The notes under the pieces are model-generated. The model did no database searches. It was not told where the DNA came from and saw nothing but the letters and a program-made list of their open reading frames with translations. This document shows, piece by piece, positions 1 to 4,829 of a stretch of 5,193 bases of DNA (its first letter is position 1; the number at the start of each line of letters is the position of its first letter). Source of the stretch: an uncultured Agathobacter sp. (lineage in GTDB: Bacteria; Bacillota; Clostridia; Lachnospirales; Lachnospiraceae); contig CAKRKX010000134.1 of NCBI GenBank assembly GCA_934358675.1, positions 1 through 5,193 of the forward strand. Reading direction: 5' to 3'. The position numbers were made by a program, and so were the translations under genes.

Positions 1-24
1 TGTATCAAAAACTATATGCAAGAG

Positions 25-59
25 TAAATTCCACATTTCATGTGGGTATGCGGAATTTA
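25..59. repeat. Nested inverted repeats (possible hairpin)
   Basis: The 8-base arms TAAATTCC (25-32) and GGAATTTA (52-59) are perfect reverse complements. Inside them CCACA (31-35) and TGTGG (41-45) can pair around a 5-base loop. The two pairings share bases 31-32, so they are partly alternative. No T-run follows on either strand, so a simple intrinsic terminator is not supported. It may be the decayed end of an upstream gene's transcript or a protein-binding site. Nothing else is recognisable in 1-100. Confidence 0.3.
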
Positions 60-107
60 AAATTTCACTTTACGCACGCTCAAAAGCATAGATCAACCAT
101 ATTGTGA

Positions 108-116
108 TGCTATAAT
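108..116 (+). promoter_or_regulatory. Candidate extended -10 promoter upstream of rloA (P1)
   Basis: TGC directly followed by a perfect TATAAT (111-116) matches an extended -10 element. No good -35 is seen 16-18 bases upstream, which extended -10 promoters can tolerate. Transcription would start near 122-124, at the edge of the palindrome at 124-140, about 75 bases before the rloA start codon. This is a sequence match only. Confidence 0.4.
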
Positions 117-123
117 GAGAAAA

Positions 124-140
124 TTACGGAAAATCCGTAA
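124..140. promoter_or_regulatory. Perfect inverted repeat, operator candidate
   Basis: TTACGGA-AAA-TCCGTAA has 7-base arms that are perfect reverse complements around a 3-base centre. It lies just downstream of the candidate extended -10 (108-116) and 5 bases upstream of the -35 of the second promoter (146-151). That is a typical place for a repressor or activator operator. No T-run follows, so a terminator is unlikely. The binding protein is unknown and no regulator gene is present in the window. Confidence 0.4.
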
Positions 141-145
141 AAATA

Positions 146-174
146 TTGACATAAAATCGCAAAAATAATATATT
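146..174 (+). promoter_or_regulatory. Sigma-A-type promoter of rloA-rloB (P2)
   Basis: A perfect -35 TTGACA (146-151) is separated by 17 bases from the -10 TATATT (169-174, five of six consensus positions). The -10 overlaps a 12-base AT palindrome, ATAATATATTAT (165-176), which may be chance in such AT-rich DNA. The start site would fall near 181, giving a very short leader in which the ribosome binding site AAAGGAGGTG (181-190) is almost at the 5' end. P2 is the strongest promoter match in front of the cassette. Confidence 0.65.
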
Positions 175-197
175 ATATAAAAAGGAGGTGCGATACA

Positions 198-1388
198 ATG
201 CTGGTACAATTTATGCTCAAGAATGTATTTTCATTCAAAGATGAAACGATTTTGGATATGACTGCGATTAATGCATACAAAGAACATCCGTCCAACCTGA
301 TCGATATTGGATTGAAGGAGAAATATGTTAAGGTAGCGTCCATTTACGGAGCGAATGCGAGTGGTAAATCTAATTTGAATATTGCAATGTTTTATTTCCA
401 GAATATTATTTCACAGTCGCTAAATAATGTTGGTGAAGGTGAAGAATCTGTACTTAAAAAGAATTATGCACCCTATCAGTTTGAGGAAGAGCATGGAAAT
501 TCCGAGTTTCAGATTGTGGTCATTAGAAACGAATACGAATTTCGATACGGTTTTGAATACAATGCAGAGTGCATTGTGACAGAGTGGTTGTATCGGAAGA
601 ATCTGAAGACGAATCGCACTTCGACTATTTTGGAACGGGCAACCGATCATGTGGAGTTTGGGGCGGCGGTCCGCAAAGAATGTGATGCTTATAAGGAACA
701 GATTCCATCGGAGACGCTGGCGTTATCTTTTTTCAGAAAGCTTAAGTTGAAGACAACGGTTTTTGATGATCTGTATGAAGAGATTATGGCGACATTGGTG
801 ATTCCGGTTGATTTCTGGGAGAATGAGAAGATGCAGCTTGATCTGGTTCCGAAAATGATTGATGAGTCGAAGGAACAACTGGTGGAATTTTTACATTGCA
901 TCGATACCGGAATTGAAGATATTTATTATGAAAAAGAGAACGACAAGACCAGAATCTATACCGTCCATCAGGGCAGAGATAGTAAGAAATATGATTTGGG
1001 TCTGTATTATGAATCGGCTGGAACCATCAAGAGTATCATCATCTTTATCTATGCGAGACTTGCAATCTTATATGATCAGTCGCTTTTTATTGATGAATTG
1101 AATGTAAAACTTCATCCGCTGTTGTTGAAGTATATTATTGATCTTTTTTATGAAAGTGATTCGAAGGCACAATTGATTTATACGACACATGATACTACTC
1201 TTATGGATAAGAAATTTTTCCGGAGAGATCAGATCTGGTTCGTGCAGAAGGATGAGTACGGATATTCCGAGCTGGTGGCGCTGTCAGATTATAAAGTACG
1301 GTCCGATGCATCGTTTGAAAAGGATTATTTGGCGGGAGTGTATGGGGGCATTCCGTTTTTGAAGGAGTTTCAGATGAAGGAGAAGTAG
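198..1388 (+). CDS. rloA: RloA-family AAA/ABC-type ATPase (defence-associated)
   Basis: This is a 396-residue ATPase of the RloA/AAA_15 type (SMC/ABC-like nucleotide-binding head), predicted to be cytoplasmic. Visible motifs are Walker A GANASGKSN at residues 51-58/59, an ABC-signature-like ESAGTIKS (272-279), Walker B SLFIDEL (295-301, D299 and E300), and an H-motif TTHD (329-332). The C-terminal YLAGVYGGIPFL stretch (377-388) is typical of RloA proteins as I remember them. The ends and the order of motifs look complete and no lesion is seen. The ATG has a strong AAAGGAGGTG seven bases upstream. The stop codon directly abuts the rloB start, so the two form an operon. Family knowledge: RloA/RloB pairs occur near type I restriction loci and resemble abortive-infection ATPase/nuclease pairs. 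The ATPase is thought to sense or control the partner, but the mechanism here is inferred. The partner is broken in this genome, so the gene may be decaying or have another role. Confidence 0.88.
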   Translation: MLVQFMLKNVFSFKDETILDMTAINAYKEHPSNLIDIGLKEKYVKVASIYGANASGKSNLNIAMFYFQNIISQSLNNVGEGEESVLKKNYAPYQFEEEHGNSEFQIVVIRNEYEFRYGFEYNAECIVTEWLYRKNLKTNRTSTILERATDHVEFGAAVRKECDAYKEQIPSETLALSFFRKLKLKTTVFDDLYEEIMATLVIPVDFWENEKMQLDLVPKMIDESKEQLVEFLHCIDTGIEDIYYEKENDKTRIYTVHQGRDSKKYDLGLYYESAGTIKSIIIFIYARLAILYDQSLFIDELNVKLHPLLLKYIIDLFYESDSKAQLIYTTHDTTLMDKKFFRRDQIWFVQKDEYGYSELVALSDYKVRSDASFEKDYLAGVYGGIPFLKEFQMKEK

Positions 1389-1854
1389 ATGGGGACGGAT
1401 GATTTATTTAAGAAAAGAAGGGAAGAACGAAAGCAAAGACGAAGTGAATATAAGAATCCGAAAGCCAATTCATTCTTAATTGTGACAGAAGGCGAGTGCA
1501 CAGAACCATTGTATTTTAAAGGTTTGCAGAAGCAAATTGAGGAACAGATCGGTGGAAGAGTGGATGTATCTGCATTTCAGTTATAGCGATACGGCACTTC
1601 ACAGAGAGGATTGGAATGCAAAGCTCGATGAAATTTTCCGGCAGTATCATCTTGGGGATGGAACATATCGGAAGAATTATGAAAATATATTTGAAATTGT
1701 AGATAGCTATGGTGGCTCGGATACAGCGATTAAAAATGCAAAGCGTCGTATGGCTTCGTACAATAGCGAAGAACAAAAACCGTCGGAATTTGATCCGGGG
1801 ACGACAGTATACCAATTGGTAGAAAAATTGAAATCGTATTTGGTTGCAGAATAG
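1389..1854 (+). pseudogene. rloB: RloB-family protein, disrupted by internal deletion and frameshift
   Basis: The ATG follows the rloA stop with no gap. AAGGAG (1377-1382) inside the end of rloA serves as its ribosome binding site. The first 60 codons read as a normal RloB N-terminus: a basic stretch, then TEGECTEPLYF at residues 33-43, a TOPRIM-like acidic motif with E34. The reading frame then runs into TAG at 1584-1586. The RloB C-terminus continues in another frame from about W at 1561-1563 (WMYLHFSYSD) to the stop at 1852-1854, about 97 codons. It includes the family-like KNAKRRM and EFDPGT stretches. From memory, RloB proteins have roughly 60-70 more residues between these parts, including an Asp-rich VFDKDD-like motif. 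That segment is absent here. Deletion of about 200 bases with length 3n+2 would explain both the loss and the frame change. A functional product is unlikely. Confidence 0.82.
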
Positions 1855-1857
1855 AAT
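1828..1857 (+). promoter_or_regulatory. Candidate promoter for the transglutaminase gene
   Basis: TTGAAA (1828-1833) and TAGAAT (1852-1857) each match five of six sigma-A consensus positions, with an 18-base spacer. The elements lie in the last codons of the rloB remnant. Start would be near 1864, placing the 1870-1897 hairpin at the 5' end of the leader of the next gene. This is consensus matching only. Confidence 0.4.
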
Positions 1858-1869
1858 ATGAACAATACA

Positions 1870-1897
1870 GGGGGAGAAGTTTGAACGCTTCTCCCCT
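1870..1897 (+). other. GC-rich hairpin between rloB remnant and transglutaminase gene
   Basis: GGGGAGAAG (1871-1879) pairs perfectly with CTTCTCCCC (1888-1896) across an 8-base loop, with a possible G-U pair at 1870/1897. It is strong enough for a terminator of the rloAB unit, but the next bases are TCACCATATA rather than a T-run. It may be a weak or factor-assisted terminator, an mRNA end-protecting stem, or a leader structure of the downstream gene. Confidence 0.5.
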
Positions 1898-1912
1898 CAC
1901 CATATACATGAA

Positions 1913-1918
1913 AAGGAG
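1913..1918 (+). promoter_or_regulatory. Ribosome binding site fixing the transglutaminase start
   Basis: AAGGAG lies 5 bases before ATG 1924. The GTG at 1918 that opens the frame two codons earlier overlaps this site and cannot use it, so ATG 1924 is the better start. Confidence 0.75.
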
Positions 1919-1923
1919 TGCCC

Positions 1924-3444
1924 ATGAAAAACATTGGCAGAAACATTCTATACCTGATCTTCGGCATGATCATCATCGTGTGGATCGGCTTCATGGTGCC
2001 GCAGGAATTTGGCTTCATCGACGAGACGCAGGAGGATCAGCCCGGCGCGTATATCGCATTCTGGGCGAACCTGATCACGGGAAAAGGCGCTACACGCGAG
2101 GCGGCGGCAGAGGCGATCGAGCAGAAAAATTACATAAGGGAAGCGTACAAAGAGGAAATCGAAGAACCGTTCGATGTGTGCAAATTGCTCAGGGAGCACT
2201 CGACGGATGGCTTTTACGGGGATGCGCAGGCCGTGCTGCAGGAGATGTATCGTGTGCTCGATGAGATCATCACGCCGGATATGTTCGATGCGGATAAAGT
2301 GCGCGCGATCCACGATTATCTGATCAAAAATGCGGATTATTACGAGGGAGACCTTGCGACGCGGCCGGGCTGGAGTTCGTCCATGGAGGGCGTCCTGTTA
2401 AAAGGCACCGGTGTTTGCAACAGTTACGCTTTGGCGTTCTACGCGATGTGCACGGCGGAGGACATCGAATGTCACATGGTTGCGGGCTCAACAACCGGGG
2501 ACGGGGGCAATGGTGATCATGCCTGGAACCGCGTAAAACTAGGCGGTTCATGGTATTTCATCGACTGCACGTGGGACGATCCGCTCGACATCCGTGCGAT
2601 GGATGACCTCTCTATTATTACAGGATTCCAGGTAGAGCGTTACGTTGCTACACCGAGTGATATCGCAGCAACGATCGACCGCTATTACGGTAACGCGGAA
2701 GCGCTTCGTGTGGCGGAACAGTATACGCGTGAACGTGAGGAACAGAATAAGAATAAGGCTCTTGAGACTGTGGACGAATCGAATGTGCAGCAGGCACCGA
2801 TCGTCAAGCTGCTCAGTCAGATCATTGAGCAGATGGAGATCTATACAAACTACGATCTTATTGTGATGGGATTCGGCGAGTCGTATGCCGGTGTGAATAT
2901 TAATAATTATTACGGAGCGGTTGATTTCCTGCGTTTCTATCTGCAGGAGGGCCTGAGTATTCTCTTCACACATGACCAGACATCGGTCTACAACACGAAC
3001 AAGGATGCAGCCGGATATACGATGAACACACTGATGCGTGACCTTATGGGTATGAACCGTTATCAGGCGGTAAGCAGCGTATTGCCTGAAGCGGAGCATG
3101 ATTACGATACCGTGACGAGTGTGAATGATGGCAGCTCGTTGGAGGAGAAGCATGGATATACCTACTATGCGATGAAGCGTCTCGGTGCAAACAGTAATGA
3201 GACACAGAGCATGCCACACAAGAAACTGACCGGTTTCAATGCGATGGGAGTGAAGCTGGACTGCTCGCTTTACTATGAAGTGGACGGAAAACGCTATTAT
3301 ATTGATTCGATCTTCCGCAATGACGGATCGGGAACACAGAAGGCAAGACGTGATGTGAAGTTCTATATTACGAACAACCGGACACGTCTTCCGGGCAAGA
3401 CGAGTCTGGATCTGAATGTACGTGCATTGTTCCGGTTGGATTAA
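1924..3444 (+). CDS. Membrane-anchored transglutaminase-like protein with unusual C-terminal half
   Basis: This protein has 506 residues. Residues 8-25 form a hydrophobic segment after a short basic N-terminus, suggesting a signal anchor with the rest outside the cell. Residues about 123-222 are a transglutaminase-like (papain-fold) domain. KVRAIHDYLIKN leads in, the nucleophile C165 lies in GTGVCNSYALAF, H199 in DHAWN, and D214 in WYFIDCTWDDP, so the triad is complete. Such domains act as cysteine proteases, peptidases or transamidases, and the substrate is unknown. After TWDDP the expected last strands of the fold are not evident. A charged helical stretch (about 253-282) follows, then a domain with YDLIVMGFGESY (310-321) and GLSILFTHDQTS (343-354). 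This recalls GATase1/ThuA-like folds and the DUF5057-type Lachnospiraceae surface proteins I remember. Arg codons are CGT in 2 of 9 cases before about 2600 but 11 of 17 after, which suggests a fusion. The gene is probably monocistronic and ends at a strong terminator. Confidence 0.8.
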   Translation: MKNIGRNILYLIFGMIIIVWIGFMVPQEFGFIDETQEDQPGAYIAFWANLITGKGATREAAAEAIEQKNYIREAYKEEIEEPFDVCKLLREHSTDGFYGDAQAVLQEMYRVLDEIITPDMFDADKVRAIHDYLIKNADYYEGDLATRPGWSSSMEGVLLKGTGVCNSYALAFYAMCTAEDIECHMVAGSTTGDGGNGDHAWNRVKLGGSWYFIDCTWDDPLDIRAMDDLSIITGFQVERYVATPSDIAATIDRYYGNAEALRVAEQYTREREEQNKNKALETVDESNVQQAPIVKLLSQIIEQMEIYTNYDLIVMGFGESYAGVNINNYYGAVDFLRFYLQEGLSILFTHDQTSVYNTNKDAAGYTMNTLMRDLMGMNRYQAVSSVLPEAEHDYDTVTSVNDGSSLEEKHGYTYYAMKRLGANSNETQSMPHKKLTGFNAMGVKLDCSLYYEVDGKRYYIDSIFRNDGSGTQKARRDVKFYITNNRTRLPGKTSLDLNVRALFRLD

Positions 3445-3480
3445 TTTCGCCAATTTCATAAAAGCTATTCTAATCTAAGA

Positions 3481-3518
3481 ACCGCGCCGACTGGGAAACC
3501 AATCGGCGCGGTCCTTTT
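3481..3518 (+). terminator. Intrinsic terminator of the transglutaminase gene
   Basis: ACCGCGCCGA (3481-3490) pairs perfectly with TCGGCGCGGT (3503-3512). Inside, after a C-A mismatch, TGG (3492-3494) pairs with CCA (3499-3501) and closes a GAAA tetraloop (3495-3498). CCTTTT follows. It lies 36 bases after the stop codon. The U-run is short, but the GC-rich stem is very stable. Confidence 0.85.
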
Positions 3519-3560
3519 GTGCATCTCTATGATCGTGATTCTGTGAGAAAGGCATAAAGA

Positions 3561-3588
3561 AAGGAGCAGGCGAGGAAACCTGCTCCTT
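3561..3588. terminator. Second stable hairpin, possible bidirectional or minus-strand terminator
   Basis: AAGGAGCAGG (3561-3570) pairs perfectly with CCTGCTCCTT (3579-3588) over an 8-base loop. Read on the plus strand it is followed by CTTAGTT. Read on the minus strand it is followed by TCTTTATGCCTTTCT, which is more T-rich. It could stop read-through from either convergent gene. It lies about 190 bases beyond the PHP stop codon, which is far for a primary terminator. Confidence 0.5.
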
Positions 3589-3591
3589 CTT

Positions 3592-3629
3592 AGTTACTGA
3601 AAGTAATTGAGTAACTGAGTAGTTAATTA
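3592..3629. repeat. Degenerate short repeats with an inverted pair
   Basis: The units AGTTACTGA, AAGTAATTGA, GTAACTGA and GTAGTTAATTA follow one another at a period of about 8-10 bases. AGTTACT (3592-3598) and AGTAACT (3610-3616) are perfect reverse complements. The units are short and AT-rich, so chance is a real alternative. No function is assigned. Confidence 0.3.
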
Positions 3630-3742
3630 GATAATTGTTTAATAAAATTGAACTACATACTCATTTCGCGTACGTCACATGCTATAGTAATAACATTATT
3701 CAATAACTATATTATACAGTTAAAAATGAATTTTGCAATAGC

Positions 3743-3774
3743 AAATTCAAAGATTCTTAAAACTTTTTGAATTT
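3743..3774 (-). terminator. Weak AT-rich inverted repeat after the PHP gene
   Basis: AAATTCAAA (3743-3751) and TTTGAATTT (3766-3774) are perfect 9-base arms with a 14-base loop, beginning 2 bases beyond the minus-strand PHP stop codon. The stem contains only two G-C pairs and no clear U-run follows on the minus strand, so terminator function is doubtful. It is the closest structure to the gene's 3' end. Confidence 0.25.
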
Positions 3775-3775
3775 T

Positions 3776-4585
3776 TTATAATGAATCGATCGGTATAAAC
3801 GTTGGTTTTCTGCGGTCAAAGACAGTATAGTAACGGAATCCGGCAGCGCGCAGGATGTCCGGAACCTTATCAAAGTCGAATGCCACATGTTCCGGTGCGT
3901 GGGCATCGGCACCGATCGTGATGATCTCACCGCCAAGTTCATGGTAGCGGCAGATGATGTCCTCAGTCGGATTCGGATGACCGAGACCATACTTAAATCC
4001 TCCGGTGTTGATCTCGATACCGCGTCCCTGTGCGATCAGTGTGCGAAGAATCTCATCAATGATATCGGAATACTTCTTATAAGAATAATCCCGGTTTCGG
4101 TTCGGACCGTAGCGGACAACGTAATCGATGTGTCCGTAGACATCAAAATCCGCATCCGTGTGCAGATTCTCAAGGATGGATTCAAAGTATTCGCGGTAGG
4201 CTTCGTCCTCGGTGCGTCCCTCATAGTATTTCGGGTAGTACGGATCGAAGCCGTGTACCACATGGGAGGAGCCTATGACGAAATCGAACGGATAGCGCGC
4301 GGTCACATCACGGTTGACCTTCGTGATGTGCGGCTGGAGTCCGATCTCGATGCCCCAGCGGATCGGAAAGCGGTCTGCGTATTTTTCGCGCAGCGCAGCC
4401 ACTTCTTTATAATAGGCATCGAAATCCAGTAAGAACAGATCCGGCTCGTCCGGGTAATCATAGTCAAAGTGATCGGTAAAACAGAGACCGTCCACGCCTT
4501 TTTCGATGGCGGCTTTTATCATATCCTCGACCGGTGCGTCGCTGTCACCGGAGTGGTGTGTGTGCATATGTGCATCGTAGAGCAT
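3776..4585 (-). CDS. hisJ: PHP-domain phosphatase, histidinol-phosphatase HisJ/HisK family
   Basis: This is a 269-residue cytoplasmic metal-dependent hydrolase of the polymerase-and-histidinol-phosphatase (PHP) fold, close to the usual length for HisJ-family enzymes. Metal-site residues visible in order are H6 and H8 with D14 (DAHMHTHHSGD), H39 in FTDHFD, E80 in GIEIG, H108 in GSSHVVHG, H152 and D154 in YGHIDYVVRYG, and D227 and H229 in GADAHAPEHV. The family member HisJ/HisK removes phosphate from L-histidinol phosphate in histidine synthesis. No other his genes are here, so the substrate is inferred and could be another phosphoester. The ATG at 4583-4585 has AAAGGA six bases upstream on the minus strand, and a promoter at 4625-4653. 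The gene is convergent to the transglutaminase gene and divergent from gap. No lesion is seen. Confidence 0.88.
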   Translation of the reverse strand: MLYDAHMHTHHSGDSDAPVEDMIKAAIEKGVDGLCFTDHFDYDYPDEPDLFLLDFDAYYKEVAALREKYADRFPIRWGIEIGLQPHITKVNRDVTARYPFDFVIGSSHVVHGFDPYYPKYYEGRTEDEAYREYFESILENLHTDADFDVYGHIDYVVRYGPNRNRDYSYKKYSDIIDEILRTLIAQGRGIEINTGGFKYGLGHPNPTEDIICRYHELGGEIITIGADAHAPEHVAFDFDKVPDILRAAGFRYYTVFDRRKPTFIPIDSL

Positions 4586-4624
4586 GCTTTTTCCTTTCTC
4601 TTATTATGTAATATGGTACATATA

Positions 4625-4653
4625 AGTATAGTAAATACCGGTTGAATTTGCAA
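4625..4653 (-). promoter_or_regulatory. Promoter of the PHP gene
   Basis: On the minus strand TTGCAA (4653-4648; four of six -35 positions) is followed after exactly 17 bases by TATACT (4630-4625; five of six -10 positions). The start site would be near 4618, about 33 bases before the PHP start codon. The fit is good for spacing and moderate for the -35. Confidence 0.6.
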
Positions 4654-4737
4654 CGGAGGAAAAAGCGCCATATTTACCAATCGAAGAGCATTTCTCTATG
4701 CGGAATGATAAATAATTAACAAAGTCATAAAAGGGAC

Positions 4738-4766
4738 TTGAACTTTCGGAAAGAATTGGGTAAAAT
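4738..4766 (+). promoter_or_regulatory. Promoter of gap
   Basis: TTGAAC (4738-4743; four of six) and TAAAAT (4761-4766; five of six) are separated by exactly 17 bases. Transcription would start near 4773, leaving a leader of about 57 bases that begins with the hairpin at 4777-4792. Confidence 0.6.
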
Positions 4767-4776
4767 AAAGAAAGCT

Positions 4777-4792
4777 TGGGACGTATGTCCCA
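4777..4792 (+). promoter_or_regulatory. Short hairpin at the 5' end of the gap leader
   Basis: TGGGAC (4777-4782) pairs perfectly with GTCCCA (4787-4792) around the 4-base loop GTAT. Outer CTT/AAG could add pairs after a 1-base bulge. Placed within a few bases of the predicted start site, it could protect the mRNA 5' end or be a DNA operator. A second GGGAC lies at 4733-4737 beside the -35. Confidence 0.5.
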
Positions 4793-4829
4793 CAAGACTA
4801 TTTATTTACAATTCTAGGAGGAATTAAAA

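Larger units (their letters stand above)
3445..3775. other. Convergent intergenic region without genes
   Basis: These 331 bases separate the 3' ends of the transglutaminase gene and the minus-strand PHP gene. They hold a clear plus-strand terminator (3481-3518), a second stable hairpin (3561-3588), a degenerate repeat stretch (3592-3629) and an AT-rich inverted repeat near the PHP stop (3743-3774). I see no coding region with a plausible start and no RNA gene. Confidence 0.7.

Noticed and set aside
1537..1854. Separate small gene or programmed frameshift product for the RloB C-terminus
   Set aside because: The frame opens only at TTG with no Shine-Dalgarno before it. No slippery heptamer is seen at the junction, and an internal segment expected from the family is missing, so simple frameshifting would not restore RloB.
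1918..1923. GTG start for the transglutaminase protein
   Set aside because: The GTG overlaps the AAGGAG ribosome binding site. ATG at 1924 has proper spacing.
2548..3459. Long minus-strand open frame of 303 codons opposite the transglutaminase gene
   Set aside because: Its translation is rich in Ile, His, Arg and Cys with no recognisable domain. It is the shadow of a gene with clear catalytic motifs, and no ribosome binding site was seen that would support it.
3445..3775. CRISPR array, tRNA or small RNA gene in the convergent gap
   Set aside because: There are no regularly spaced identical repeats, no cloverleaf, and no promoter-plus-terminator pair that would define an RNA gene.
3887..4432. 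Plus-strand open frame of 181 codons opposite the PHP gene
   Set aside because: The PHP gene carries all family metal-site motifs on the other strand. This frame is its shadow and has no domain or start signal.
4777..4792. CggR-type operator at gap
   Set aside because: The remembered CggR site is a direct repeat of CGGGAC-N6-TGTC. Here the spacing is GGGAC-N3-TGTC and there is one copy with no tandem partner, so it does not fit.
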